The notes under the pieces are model-generated. The model did no database searches, was not told where the DNA came from, and saw nothing but the letters and a program-made list of their open reading frames with translations. From assembly GCA_963813485.1 (NCBI GenBank), contig CAWEZE010000029.1:1-64000 (forward strand): DNA of 64,000 bases, written 5' to 3'. Below are positions 16,759 through 28,179 of this stretch, piece by piece (position 1 is the first letter of the stretch; every line of letters starts with the position of its first letter). Both the position numbers and the translations under genes were made by a program. The DNA comes from DASQUK01 sp963813485 (GTDB lineage: Bacteria; Actinomycetota; Acidimicrobiia; Acidimicrobiales; VFJN01).

Positions 16759-17130
16759 CTTCGATCTCCGATGATTGGGCCATGCCGGCGGGCTGTCCGC
16801 GGCAGGACGGGGGTTTGACACCCTCGGTTCGGAACCATCTCCCGCCGCGGATGGAGCAAACGACCGGGATCATCCGAGCTGTCACCCTTCCGGGCTCACG
16901 ACACCTCGCGCAGTGTGCCGGTGTCGGCGGCAGCCTGGTCCTTCACGTCGTCGTGTCCGACCGTCACGCGCTCGGGAGCCGGAATGAAAGCACATCGAGC
17001 CGGCGCCACACGTAGCGGACCGTCGGCACCGAGCTGCCGGCGCCGTCGTCGGCAAGCGCCCGGTCTGCGGCGCAACCCCCGAGGGCGTCGTAGAACGCTG
17101 CGCGTCCACGTCGACGGCGCGCCAACCGGG
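16759..17130. other. 372-bp region without a firm gene; possible decayed minus-strand frame
   Basis: No confident gene. On the minus strand, two overlapping frames could be joined by one shift near 16990 into a peptide of about 80 residues running from LARRRRGRAAFYDALGG through TVRYVWRRLDVLSFRLP to the natural-looking tail ERVTVGHDDVKDQAAADTG, ending at 16896. It would start inside the stop region of xdhC. I do not recognise it. It may be a further member of the cox unit broken by an indel, or chance. Confidence 0.3.
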
Positions 17131-18078
17131 TCAGGCCCCGGACGGCAGGTAGGCGCTCGGATCGGCGGCGAACGCACGCAGGCAGCCCGTCCCGCAGAAC
17201 CAGTAGCGCGTGCCCCCGTGGTCGAGGTGCAGGGCGGTGTCGTCGGCGACCACCGACATGCCGCACACCAGGTCGGTGACGACCTCGGGTGGTGCCGTCG
17301 GCTCCGCCGCTGCCGTGGTGGCCGCTGTCTGCGGCCCGGCCATGCCCGAGGGGCGCGGGCGCCGGGCGACGATCTCGGCCAGGATCGACAGCGCCACTTC
17401 TCGCGGCGTGCGGGCACCGATGTCGAGCCCCGCGGGGGTGTGCACCGAGGCCCGCTGGGCGTCATCGAGCTCCAGCGCGGCCACGACGGCCTCGCCCCGT
17501 TTGCGGCTGGCCACCAGACCCACGTACGGGCACGCCCGCACGCACGGCCGCCTCCAGGAGCGGCTCCTCGTCGCGCCCGTGGGACGCCACGACCACCGCG
17601 GCCGGCGGGGCGCCCGCCTCCCCACCGACTGCGTCGCGCGCGCCTTCCAGGACCTCGAAGCCCACGCGCTCGGCCAGCCCGGCCAGGGCGGCGGCGATCG
17701 GCGACTCGCCGTGGACGGCGATGGTCGGCGCGGGGATCACGGGCTCCAGGAAGATCTCCAGGGTCCCGCCCGAGAGGCACGGGTTGACGACGGTCAACGT
17801 GCCTTCGTGCTCCGACGCGCCCGGGTCACCGGCGTCGCCCGAGGGGGAGATGCGCAGCAGCAGCGACTCACCGGAGTCGAGCAACGACAGGCCCTGCGCC
17901 CGCACCGTCGACTCCGCGCACGCTCCCCCGACGAAGCCCTCGATCGTGCCGTCGGGCAAGACCACCGCCTCGTCGCCCGGCTTGGCCGACGTCGGCCGCT
18001 CGGCGCGCACCACCCGGGCGTGCACGAACGGGACCCGATCCCGCCGCAACTCGGCAGCCCGGGCCTCGACGTCGGGGT

Positions 18079-18082
<4 letters not shown>
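17131..18082 (-). CDS. XdhC/CoxF-family maturation protein with C-terminal YHS domain, frameshifted
   Basis: Protein of the XdhC/CoxI family, which protects and inserts the sulfurated molybdenum cofactor into xanthine- and CO-dehydrogenases. The N-terminal domain shows TSAKPGDEAVVLPDGTIEGF and VGGACAEST; the Rossmann-like domain shows VVVASHGRDEEPLLEAA and, after a frame change near 17527 (one extra base), YVGLVASRKRGEAVV, AGLDIGARTPREVALSILAEIVA. A C-terminal YHS metal-binding domain follows: DLVCGMSVVADD and YWFCGTGCLRAF. GTG 18082 overlaps the coxL stop as GTGA, so it is translated with coxL. The YHS fusion suggests copper or other metal handling for the enzyme; that part is inference. Confidence 0.82.
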
Positions 18083-20478
<2,396 letters not shown>

Positions 20479-20482
<4 letters not shown>

Positions 20483-21021
20483 GCCGACACCTCCTCGGAC
20501 ACCGTGTCGCCCGGCGCCGCACTGTCGTCAGCGGCGCCGGGCTCCACGGCCTCCCCCAGACCGTCAGGGTGTTCCGCCGCCCAGCGAATCGCCCGCACGA
20601 CGTTCTCGTAGCCCGTGCAGCGGCAGAACTGCCCCGAGATCGCCTCGCGGATGTCCGCGTCCGCGGGATCGGGATCGTGATCGAGCAACCAGCGGGCGGT
20701 CATCAGCATCCCCGGGGTGCAAAAGCCGCACTGCAAGCCATGGCACTGCATGAATCCCTGCTGGATCGGATCGAGCTCGCCGTCGCTCTCGAGGTCCTCG
20801 ACCGTGCGGATCGTGCGCCCGCCGGCCATGGCCGCGAGCACGGTGCAGCTCTTTACCGGCTCGCCGTCCATCCACAGCACGCAGGTGCCGCAGTTGGAGG
20901 TGTCACAACCCCAGTGGGTGCCGGTCAGCCCCAGGTGATCGCGTACGAAGTGCACCAGCAACAGCCGGGGCTCGATGTCGCGGGTCACTTCCTCGCCGTT
21001 GACGGTCATCGTCACCTGCAT
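20479..21021 (-). CDS. coxS: aerobic carbon-monoxide dehydrogenase, small (2Fe-2S) subunit
   Basis: 180-residue iron-sulfur subunit. The N-terminal plant-ferredoxin-type cluster is bound by GCDTSNCGTC plus a later Cys (VKSC), and the helical C-terminal cluster by CGFCTPGM and CRCTG. It passes electrons from the molybdenum site to the FAD of CoxM. The tail after the second cluster is longer than usual (about 35 residues, acidic). ATG 21021 follows the coxM stop by two bases; its own stop overlaps the coxL start. Confidence 0.95.
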
Positions 21022-21023
21022 GG

Positions 21024-21905
21024 TCAGCCTCCTTCGGCTTCGCCGCGCGCCCGGGCCACCGACCGGCGCAACGCCCGCAGGGTGAGCTCTCGGGCCAGGT
21101 GGCGCTTGTAGTCGGCCGGTCCACGCTGGTCGGCGGCCGGGTTGCATGCCTCGGCGGCGGCGCCGGCGGCGGCCGCCAGGTTCTCCTCGCTGGCTTCCTG
21201 GCCCCTGAGCACGTCCTCGGCGTCCGGGGCGCAGAAGTGCGGTGCCCCCAGCGCCGTGAGCCCGATGCCCACGTCGCTGACGGTGTCGCCGTCCAGGGTC
21301 ACGAAGGCTCCGGCGGCGGCGATCGCCCAGTCGCCGACCCGCCGCTCCACCTTCTCGTAGGCGCTGCCGGCGCCCGGCCGGATCGGCACCCGCACCTCGG
21401 TGAGGATCTCCGCCGGCTCCAGCACCGTCTCGTACGGCCCGGTGTGGAACTCGCGGACGGGGACGCTCCTGTCTCCGCCCGTGGAACGGACGACCATCTC
21501 GGCGCGGAGCGCTGCGCCCACCGCCGCCAGGTCCTCCGATGGGTCCGCCTGGCAGAAGGAGCCCCCGATGGTCCCCCGGTTGCGGACGATCGGATCGGCG
21601 ATGACCCGCTCGGCGTCGTGGAAGATGGCGTAGTGCTCGCCCAGAACGGGCGACGCCAGCAGCTCGGCGTGGCGGGTCATGCCTCCGATGGCGATCGTGT
21701 CGCCGTCGACGCGTATGTACGACAGGTCGGTCAGGTCGTTGATGTCGACGAGCACCTCCGGCCGCGCCAGCCGCAGCTTCATCATCGGCAGCAGGCTGTG
21801 GCCGCCGGCGACGAGGCGCGCTTCGGGCCCATGGCGTTCGAGCAGCGCCAGCGCGTCGTCGACGCTGCCGGCCCGCTCGTATTCGAACGGTGCAGGCGTC
21901 TGCAT
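21024..21905 (-). CDS. coxM: aerobic carbon-monoxide dehydrogenase, medium (FAD) subunit
   Basis: 293-residue FAD-binding subunit of the xanthine dehydrogenase type. FAD motifs are LVAGGHSLLPMMKLRLA near residues 32-48 and the TIGGSFCQADPSEDL loop near 110-125, the latter with the CQADP form common in CO dehydrogenases. It is the first gene of coxM-coxS-coxL-xdhC, the canonical M-S-L order. The divergent LysR gene and a palindrome at 21996 suggest how it is regulated. Confidence 0.93.
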   Translation of the reverse strand: MQTPAPFEYERAGSVDDALALLERHGPEARLVAGGHSLLPMMKLRLARPEVLVDINDLTDLSYIRVDGDTIAIGGMTRHAELLASPVLGEHYAIFHDAERVIADPIVRNRGTIGGSFCQADPSEDLAAVGAALRAEMVVRSTGGDRSVPVREFHTGPYETVLEPAEILTEVRVPIRPGAGSAYEKVERRVGDWAIAAAGAFVTLDGDTVSDVGIGLTALGAPHFCAPDAEDVLRGQEASEENLAAAAGAAAEACNPAADQRGPADYKRHLARELTLRALRRSVARARGEAEGG

Positions 21906-21995
21906 CCTTCTTCCCCCTCCGCGGCGGACAGCGGTCCGCACCTCGGGACCGCGGGCCGAGTGTGCGCCGCACGTCGGCCCCTGTCCACAGGCGCC

Positions 21996-22009
21996 TAACC
22001 GATTGGTTA
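21996..22009. promoter_or_regulatory. candidate LysR operator TAACCGATTGGTTA
   Basis: Perfect 5-4-5 inverted repeat (TAACC-GATT-GGTTA) in the spacer between the divergent coxM and lysR genes. It fits the T-N11-A form of LysR-type binding sites. It lies about 90 bases upstream of coxM and 140 upstream of the LysR start. Confidence 0.6.
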
Positions 22010-22028
22010 TCGCGACACTACGGTGCGG

Positions 22029-22146
22029 GGCCATGAGCGAGCGCCCCGCAGGGCGAGTGAGCGAGCCCGGCCCGAGCGGCCGTGGGAGCGGGCGAGCAAC
22101 GCGTCGGAGCCCGAGCGGCCTGCTGCGGAGCCGCAAGAGCAGGAAG
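22029..22146. repeat. GAGC-rich low-complexity repeats with a 34-bp hairpin unit
   Basis: Imperfect repeats of GAGCGAGC/CCCGAGCGGCC fill the region just before the LysR start. The unit at 22110-22143 (CCCGAGCGGCC then CTGCT, a small inner hairpin, AGCAGG) folds with arms CCTGCT/AGCAGG. A related unit at 48316-48349 has CCCGCT/AGCGGG, that is, paired base changes on both arms. A partial third unit is at 22073-22092. Confidence 0.6.
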
Positions 22147-22148
22147 CA

Positions 22149-23099
22149 ATGACGCTGACCCAGCTCGAGGCCTTCGTGCTGGTGGCCCGGCTCGGGTCGG
22201 TCAAGGCCGCGGCGCGCGTCCTCGGAGTCAGCGAGCCGGCGGTGTCGGGCGCGCTGGCCGCGTTGCGCCACCACCTTGGCGACCACCTCGTCGAGCGCAC
22301 GCCCGGCGGCATGGACCTGACGCCCGGCGGCCAGCGCCTGGTCCCGATCGCCTCGCAGATGGTGAACCTGGCCGTCGAAGCCGAGGACGCGATCCGCCGG
22401 GCCCAGGGCGCACCCGAGCTGTTGCGGGTGGTCGCCACCAGCACCGTGGCGGAGTACGTGGCCCGCCCGCTGCTCAATGCGTTCACGTCGCGCCATGGCC
22501 CGGTCGAGGCCACGCTCGGGGTCACCACCGCCGCCGAGATGCCGGTGCTGCTGACGGAACGCCTCGCCGACGTGGGGCTGGGACCGTCCCTCACCGACCT
22601 CGAGGCCACGCCCATGATGCGCTACCGCCTCGTGGTCGTGGCCGGCAAGCGTCACGCCCTCACCCGAGCAGCCCACGTCGGGCGGCAGTCTCTCGCCGGC
22701 CAGGATTGGCTCGTGGACGCCAGCGGAGCCGATCCCGCCAGCGAGATCGGCATGCTGCTGAGCCGCCTCCGCGTCCCCGACAGCCGAATCCGGGTGTTCC
22801 CCAGCCTGGGCGCGGCGTGGGCGGCCGCCGCCGACGGCGAGGGCGTGGCGCCGGGCGTCGCACACCTCGTGGCCAGCGACGTCGAGCGCGGTCGGCTGGC
22901 CGTTCTGCCGGTCGCCGGCACGCCGCTCGACGTCCTGTGGCACGTCAACACCCTGGGCGCCGACCGGCGCTCGCCGATGGCCACCAGGCTCCGGCGATTT
23001 CTCGACACGCCGCACGCCATGCAGGCGATGCACCGGGCCGACGGCAGCGTGCCGGTGTCGCGCTTCCGGCCCCCCGTCTACGTCACGCTCTGGAGCTGA
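22149..23099 (+). CDS. LysR-family transcriptional regulator
   Basis: 316-residue LysR-type regulator: an N-terminal winged helix (LTQLEAFVLVARLGSVKAAA, then VLGVSEPAVSGALAALRHHL) and a two-lobed effector domain beginning near LLRVVATSTVAEYVARPLL. ATG 22149 follows AGGAAG. It is transcribed away from coxM with a palindromic site in the shared spacer, so control of the cox operon and of itself is the obvious proposal, unproven. A 130-bp dispersed repeat begins ten bases after its stop. Confidence 0.9.
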   Translation: MTLTQLEAFVLVARLGSVKAAARVLGVSEPAVSGALAALRHHLGDHLVERTPGGMDLTPGGQRLVPIASQMVNLAVEAEDAIRRAQGAPELLRVVATSTVAEYVARPLLNAFTSRHGPVEATLGVTTAAEMPVLLTERLADVGLGPSLTDLEATPMMRYRLVVVAGKRHALTRAAHVGRQSLAGQDWLVDASGADPASEIGMLLSRLRVPDSRIRVFPSLGAAWAAAADGEGVAPGVAHLVASDVERGRLAVLPVAGTPLDVLWHVNTLGADRRSPMATRLRRFLDTPHAMQAMHRADGSVPVSRFRPPVYVTLWS

Positions 23100-23108
23100 C
23101 GCTATTAA

Positions 23109-23238
23109 GGAGCCGAGCGAATAGGGCGGTTCGTGCAGCCGACGCGTGGGAATTTGGCGGTCGACTACCAGCTCAACAGCTTGGCTCCCCGGCAGCGCTG
23201 ACCACCGTGAACCAAGAGGACGTGCCTATCCGCTCAGG
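23109..23238. repeat. 130-bp dispersed palindrome-ended repeat, copy A
   Basis: Seven substitutions and no indel separate this from copy B at 33965-34094 (about 95% identity). The ends are inverted repeats (GAGCGGATAGG and CCTATCCGCTC; copy A has one mismatch). Internal pairs such as TTGG/CCAA are also possible. It sits between the LysR stop and the ligase start. Confidence 0.85.
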
Positions 23239-23273
23239 TCCTACGACACGAGACCAGAGCACTAGGGGGAGCC

Positions 23274-24824
23274 ATGCGGGTTCCATTGACGATCACCGAC
23301 CACTTGGAGCGCGCCGCGCTCGTCTACCCCGACCGCATCGGTGTGGTGGACGAGCCCGACCAGCCGGCCCCGTCGTGGGGTTCGCTCACCTACCGGCGGG
23401 TGGCCGAGCTGGCCCGGGCCCAGGCGGCCGCCCTCGACGCCCTCGGCGTGGGTCGGGGCGAGCGGGTGGCCGTCGTGTCGCACAACGCCGCGAGGTTGCT
23501 CGTGTCCTTCTTCGGCGTGAGCGCCTGGGGCCGGGTGCTGGTACCGGTCAACTTCCGCCTCAACGCGGAGGAGATCGGCTACATAGTCGAGCACTCCGGG
23601 GCGTCGGTCCTGCTGGTCGACCCCGAGCTCGACGAGGCCCTGGCGGGCATCGACTGCAAGCACCGCTACGTCCTGGGTGCGGAGACCGACGCCGTGCTTT
23701 GGCCCGCCGACGCCGGCGACCCCGAACCCTGGGACGACCCCGACGAGGACGCCACCGCCACCATCAACTACACCAGCGGCACCACCGCTCGGCCCAAGGG
23801 CGTGCAGATGACCCATCGCAACCTGTGGGTCAACGCGGCGGTGTTCGGCTGGCAGACGGGGGTCAGCGACCGCGACGTCTACCTGCACACCCTGCCCATG
23901 TTCCACTGCAACGGCTGGGGCATGCCGTTCGCGCTGGCAGGCATGGGCGCCAGCCAGGTGGCGCTGCGCAAGGTCGACGGCACCGAGATCCTGCGGCGGG
24001 TCGAGCGGCACGGGGTGACACTCCTCTGCGGGGCGCCGGCGGTGGTGGCCGCGATCCTCGACAGCGCCACGCGCTGGGACGGCGAGGTGCCGGGTCGCGA
24101 CCGCGTGCGCATGGTGGTGGCGGGTGCCCCGCCGCCCACCCGCACGATCGAGCGGATGGAAACGGAGTTGGGCTGGGAGTTCATCCAGCTCTACGGCCTC
24201 ACCGAGACCTCGCCGGTGCTCACCATCAACCGCCGCCGTGCCGAGTGGGACGACCTCACACCCGCCGAGCGGGCAACCCGGCTGGGGCGGGCGGGTGCGC
24301 CCACCCTCGGCGTGCGGCTGCAGGCCAGCGACGACGGTGAGGTGCTCGCCCGTTCGAACGTCGTGTTCGACGGTTACTGGAACCAACCGGACGCCACCGC
24401 CGCCGCCCTGGAAGACGGCTGGTTCCACACCGGCGACGGCGGCACGATCGACGTCGACTCGGATGGCACCTATCTCGCCATCTCGGACCGCAAGAAGGAC
24501 GTGATCATCTCCGGCGGCGAGAACGTGTCGTCCATCGAGGTCGAGGACGTGCTGCACTCGCATCCGGCGGTGGCCGAGGTGGCGGTGATCGGCGTGCCGG
24601 ACGAGCGCTGGGGCGAGACGATCAAGGCCCTGGTGGTGCCGGTCGCCGATGCGGATGTCGACGAGGCGGCGCTGATCGCCCATTGCCGCGAACACCTGGC
24701 GCACTTCAAGTGCCCGACCTCGGTGGAGATACGCGACGCACTGCCCCGCACGGCCACCGGCAAGCTGCAGAAGTTCAAGCTCCGGGCGCCGTACTGGGAG
24801 GGCCGGGTTCGCCAGGTGAACTGA
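23274..24824 (+). CDS. acyl-CoA synthetase (class I adenylate-forming)
   Basis: 516-residue AMP-dependent ligase activating a carboxylic acid to its CoA ester. Core motifs: YTSGTTARPKGVQMTH (A3), MVVAGAPPP, YGLTETSP (A5), YWNQPDATAAAL, TGDGG (A7), SDRKKDVIISGGENVSS (A8) and the catalytic Lys in RTATGKLQKFKL (A10). The length and pattern fit medium/long-chain fatty-acyl-CoA ligases of actinobacteria; the substrate is not deducible. It has its own upstream spacer, which holds repeat copy A. Confidence 0.9.
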   Translation: MRVPLTITDHLERAALVYPDRIGVVDEPDQPAPSWGSLTYRRVAELARAQAAALDALGVGRGERVAVVSHNAARLLVSFFGVSAWGRVLVPVNFRLNAEEIGYIVEHSGASVLLVDPELDEALAGIDCKHRYVLGAETDAVLWPADAGDPEPWDDPDEDATATINYTSGTTARPKGVQMTHRNLWVNAAVFGWQTGVSDRDVYLHTLPMFHCNGWGMPFALAGMGASQVALRKVDGTEILRRVERHGVTLLCGAPAVVAAILDSATRWDGEVPGRDRVRMVVAGAPPPTRTIERMETELGWEFIQLYGLTETSPVLTINRRRAEWDDLTPAERATRLGRAGAPTLGVRLQASDDGEVLARSNVVFDGYWNQPDATAAALEDGWFHTGDGGTIDVDSDGTYLAISDRKKDVIISGGENVSSIEVEDVLHSHPAVAEVAVIGVPDERWGETIKALVVPVADADVDEAALIAHCREHLAHFKCPTSVEIRDALPRTATGKLQKFKLRAPYWEGRVRQVN

Positions 24825-24833
24825 CGAGCGCGT

Positions 24834-25475
24834 TCAGGCGAGGCTGCGGGAGATCCGGCTGGCGGCGTCGGCCACGGCGGCGCCGTAGCGGCGGCCCGGG
24901 GCGCGGGTCGTCCGGTCGACCGGGCCGCTGACGCTCACGGCAGCCACCACCCGACCCGCCGGGTCCACCACTGGTGCGCTCACGGACGCCACGCCCGCTT
25001 GGCGCTCCTCCACGCTCTCGGTCCAGCCGGAGGCGGCACCGTCGCGGAGCACCCTCCCGGCGGACCCGCGGTCGAGCGGCAGGCGGGCGCCCACCGGGAC
25101 GATCGTGCGCAGCTCGTGCGGCGCCTCCAGCGACTCGATGCAGACGCGCACGTCGCGGTCGCGCACGTAGAGCTGCACCGACTCGCCGGTCTGCTCCTGC
25201 AGCCAGGCGAGTGCCGGGCGCGCGTCGAGCCAGCCGGGCACGGCCTCGGCGGCGGCGTGGCCGAGCCCGATGAGGCGCAGTCCCAGCGTGAACCGCCCGT
25301 CCTCGTCCCGCCGTACCAATCCGTGGGCCTCGAGCGCGACCGCCAGGCGATGGGCGGTGGCCCGGGACAGGCCGGTCGCCACCACCAGGTCGGCCAACGA
25401 CTGCGGGCCGCGTTCGAGCGCTGCCAGCACGCCAACCGCCTTGTCCACGACCCCGACACCACTTATGCTGTTCAC
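24834..25475 (-). CDS. IclR-family regulator, probable leuCD regulator (NdgR/LtbR-like)
   Basis: 213-residue IclR-type protein: a winged helix (GVVDKAVGVLAALE, then SLADLVVATGLSRATAHRLAVALE) and an effector domain with VPVGARLPLDRGSAGRVL and VASVSAPVVDPAGRVVAAVSVSGP. Its position, divergent from leuCD with a 38-bp spacer, is the conserved context of the actinobacterial regulators NdgR, LtbR and AreB, which control leucine synthesis. Assignment as their counterpart rests on context and size. Confidence 0.88.
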   Translation of the reverse strand: MNSISGVGVVDKAVGVLAALERGPQSLADLVVATGLSRATAHRLAVALEAHGLVRRDEDGRFTLGLRLIGLGHAAAEAVPGWLDARPALAWLQEQTGESVQLYVRDRDVRVCIESLEAPHELRTIVPVGARLPLDRGSAGRVLRDGAASGWTESVEERQAGVASVSAPVVDPAGRVVAAVSVSGPVDRTTRAPGRRYGAAVADAASRISRSLA

Positions 25476-25513
25476 TTCCTGAGAACTCTATCTCGATATG
25501 TGAGACGAAGGCC
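25476..25513. promoter_or_regulatory. iclR-leuC divergent control region
   Basis: 38-bp spacer with GTTC and GAAC half-sites nine bases apart (the repeat begins just inside the iclR 5' end) and a second repeat, TCTC-N7-GAGA. Either could be the IclR-type operator covering both promoters. Confidence 0.4.
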
Positions 25514-26953
25514 ATGACGAGCTCGACAGCCCCAGGGCCCCGGACGCTGAGCCAGAAGGTCTGGGACCGCCACCTCGTCCGGTCGACGAGCCCCAACGAC
25601 CCCGACCTGCTCTACATCGACCTCCACCTCGTGCACGAGGTGACGTCGGCGCAGGCGTTCGACGGGCTCCGCCTGGCCGGGCGCCGCGTCCGCCGCCCCG
25701 ACCTCACCGTGGCCACGATGGACCACAACGTGCCGACCGAGGGCATCGACCAACCGATCGCCGATCCGATCTCCGCCAAGCAGATGCAGGTGCTGCGCGC
25801 GAACTGCGACGAGTTCGGCATCACCTGCCATGGCATCGGCGAGCCGGGCCAGGGAATCGTCCACATCATCGGCCCCGAGCAGGGACTCACCCAGCCCGGC
25901 ATGACCATCGTCTGCGGCGACAGCCACACATCGACCCACGGAGCGTTCGGGGCTCTGGCGTTCGGGATCGGGACCAGCGAGGTCGAACACGTGCTGGCCA
26001 CCCAGACCTTGCCGCAACAGCGGCCCGGCACCATGGCCGTGACCGTCGAGGGCTCACTGCCGGCCGGTGCGACCGCCAAGGACGTGATCCTCGCCATCAT
26101 CGGCCGCATCGGCACGGGCGGCGGCATCGGCTCGATCATCGAGTACCGGGGCTCCGCGATTCGCAGCCTGTCGATGGAGGGTCGCATGACCGTGTGCAAC
26201 ATGTCCATCGAGGCCGGCGCCAAAGCGGGACTCGTCGCGCCCGACGACACGACGTTCGCTTACCTCGAGGGTCGCCGTCATGCACCGGCCGGCGCCGCCT
26301 GGGAGCGGGCCGTCGACCACTGGCGCACGCTTGCCACCGACGACGGCGCCGCCTTCGACAAGGACGTGGGCCTCGACGCCGCCGACGTCGTTCCTCATGT
26401 CACCTGGGGCACAAACCCCGGGCAGGTGGCGCCGATCACAGGTCGGGTGCCCGACCCGGACACCTTCGCCGACGCGTCCGAGCGGGACGCCGCCCGCCGG
26501 GCACTCGAGTACATGGGCCTGGCGGCCGGCACGCCCCTGTACGACGTGGTCGTCGACACCGTGTTCATCGGGTCGTGCACCAACGGCCGGATCGAGGACC
26601 TGCGGGCGGTGGCCGCCGTCGCCGAGGGCCGTAAGGTCGCCCCCGGGGTGCGGACTCTCGTGGTGCCGGGGTCCCATGCCGTCAAGGCCGAGGCCGAGGC
26701 CGAGGGCATCGACAAGGTGTTGGTGGCGGCCGGCTTCGACTGGCGCGAGCCCGGCTGCTCGATGTGCCTGGCCATGAACCCCGACAAGCTCGCACCCGGC
26801 GAGCGCTGCGCCTCCACGAGCAATCGCAACTTCGAGGGCCGCCAGGGCCGGGGAGGGCGCACCCACTTGGTCTCCCCCGCCGTCGCGGCCGCCACCGCGA
26901 TCGCCGGCACGTTGGCCACCCCGGACGACCTGGAAGGTCGAGCGCGCTCATGA
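25514..26953 (+). CDS. leuC: 3-isopropylmalate dehydratase, large subunit
   Basis: 479-residue aconitase-family subunit; second step of leucine synthesis with LeuD. The three [4Fe-4S] ligands are in GSCTNGRIEDL and GCSMCLAMNPD; CGDSHTSTHGAFGALAFGIGTSE and the substrate-site NFEGRQGRGGRTHLVSP are present. The length is standard. The stop overlaps the leuD start as ATGA. Confidence 0.96.
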   Translation: MTSSTAPGPRTLSQKVWDRHLVRSTSPNDPDLLYIDLHLVHEVTSAQAFDGLRLAGRRVRRPDLTVATMDHNVPTEGIDQPIADPISAKQMQVLRANCDEFGITCHGIGEPGQGIVHIIGPEQGLTQPGMTIVCGDSHTSTHGAFGALAFGIGTSEVEHVLATQTLPQQRPGTMAVTVEGSLPAGATAKDVILAIIGRIGTGGGIGSIIEYRGSAIRSLSMEGRMTVCNMSIEAGAKAGLVAPDDTTFAYLEGRRHAPAGAAWERAVDHWRTLATDDGAAFDKDVGLDAADVVPHVTWGTNPGQVAPITGRVPDPDTFADASERDAARRALEYMGLAAGTPLYDVVVDTVFIGSCTNGRIEDLRAVAAVAEGRKVAPGVRTLVVPGSHAVKAEAEAEGIDKVLVAAGFDWREPGCSMCLAMNPDKLAPGERCASTSNRNFEGRQGRGGRTHLVSPAVAAATAIAGTLATPDDLEGRARS

Positions 26954-27546
26954 ACCCGGTCCGCATCGTGCAGGGCACCGCCGTCCCGCTCGACCGCTCC
27001 GACGTGGACACCGACCAGATCATCCCCGCCGAGTGGCTGAAGCGGGTCGAGCGGACGGGTTTCGGCCGCGGCCTGTTCGCGACGTGGCGTGACGACCGCA
27101 GCTTCGTGCTCAACGACGAGCGCTTTGCTGGGGCCACGATCCTCGTGGCAGGGCCCAACTTCGGCACCGGGTCGTCTCGGGAGCACGCGGTGTGGGCCCT
27201 CATGGACTACGGCTTCGCCGCCGTCGTGAGCACGCGGTTCGGCGACATCTTCCGCAACAACGCCACGAAGAACGGGCTCGTACCGGTGGTCGTTCCGCCC
27301 GACGTCGGCGAGGCGCTGCTGCGCGCGGTCGAGGCGGATCCCGGGCTCGAGCTCACGATCGATGTCGAGCGTCGCACTCTGTCTGCCGCCGGCACGCTCG
27401 ACATCGAGTGCGCGTTTCCGCTCGACGACGCCACCCGTGAGCGCTTCGTCGAGGGCCTCGACGACATCGCGATCACACTGCGCTACTCGGCGGCCATCGA
27501 CGACTACGAGACGTGCCGGCCCGACTGGATGCCGACCGTCGGTTGA
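26950..27546 (+). CDS. leuD: 3-isopropylmalate dehydratase, small subunit
   Basis: 198-residue swivel-domain subunit of isopropylmalate isomerase. Typical stretches are LDRSDVDTDQIIPAEWLKR, GPNFGTGSSREHAVWAL and GDIFRNNATKNGLVPV. It is translationally coupled to leuC (4-base overlap) and converges with the RsbW-like gene. Confidence 0.96.
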   Translation: MNPVRIVQGTAVPLDRSDVDTDQIIPAEWLKRVERTGFGRGLFATWRDDRSFVLNDERFAGATILVAGPNFGTGSSREHAVWALMDYGFAAVVSTRFGDIFRNNATKNGLVPVVVPPDVGEALLRAVEADPGLELTIDVERRTLSAAGTLDIECAFPLDDATRERFVEGLDDIAITLRYSAAIDDYETCRPDWMPTVG

Positions 27547-27555
27547 AGGGCGCTC

Positions 27556-28023
27556 CTATCCCCCGGCGACGACCCGCTTCAGGCGAGCCAGCGACGAGGC
27601 GGTCGGCGTAGTCAGACGATCGTGCGACGAAGCGGTGGCGGCCTCGTGCACGAGCACGACGGTGGTCCCGGCGGGCGTGCTCGACACCTTCACGTCGTCG
27701 ACAAGCGCCTCCATCAGTGCCAGACCTCGATGATCGACGGCCTGGGGCGACGGCATGCGGACGTGCTCCGGCGGCACGAAGCCCCGGCCGAGATCGCTGA
27801 CCGTCAGCGTGCAGACACCGGCCGCCACCTGGACCGTGACGGAGAATGTGCGACCGGCGGCGTGCAGGATGGCGTTGTTGCATGCTTCTGCCACCGCCTG
27901 CACGAGACTCTCGGCGGCGTCTGGCGGCACGCCCGCGGACCGCAAGGCGTGGTCGACGAAGGCGCGGGCCGCCGGCACAGCCGCCGGGTCTCGCCGCAAA
28001 CTCGTGCTGGTCCGAACGTCCAC
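27556..28023 (-). CDS. RsbW-like anti-sigma factor kinase (HATPase)
   Basis: 155-residue GHKL ATPase of the anti-sigma type. The N-box is LVQAVAEACNNAILHA, the G1 box VSDLGRGF and the G2 region HRGLALMEALVDDV. By family knowledge it would bind the adjacent sigma factor and phosphorylate the STAS protein encoded 1.3 kb away. I place the start at GTG 28023, because a sigma-B/F-type promoter (GTTT-N16-GGGTAC) ends 11 bases upstream. Confidence 0.85.
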   Translation of the reverse strand: MDVRTSTSLRRDPAAVPAARAFVDHALRSAGVPPDAAESLVQAVAEACNNAILHAAGRTFSVTVQVAAGVCTLTVSDLGRGFVPPEHVRMPSPQAVDHRGLALMEALVDDVKVSSTPAGTTVVLVHEAATASSHDRLTTPTASSLARLKRVVAGG

Positions 28024-28034
28024 CGCCGGTCGCC

Positions 28035-28060
28035 GTACCCCCGCGTTTCCTGGGCCAAAC
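28035..28060 (-). promoter_or_regulatory. candidate SigB/SigF-type promoter of the RsbW-like gene
   Basis: On the minus strand GTTT and GGGTAC are separated by 16 bases, close to the GTTT-N14-17-GGGTAT consensus of actinobacterial SigB/SigF. It lies just before the anti-sigma gene, beside a small palindrome AAACG-CTA-CGTTT. This suggests that the sigma factor encoded nearby drives its own inhibitor. Confidence 0.6.
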
Positions 28061-28179
28061 GCTACGTTTCGTAGTGGCGACCACTCACTGGGCACCTTGC
28101 GAGCGCCTCGGCGGTCCCTGTGCACGGCGACGTAGTGTCGTGGACGCCCTTGTCGACCCCGATCGCGTGTAGGTGGCGC

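Noticed and set aside
22082..24340. Very long plus-strand frame over LysR, the repeat and the ligase
   Set aside because: Composition is Arg/Gly/Pro-rich with no domain; it is the out-of-frame shadow of two well-supported genes.
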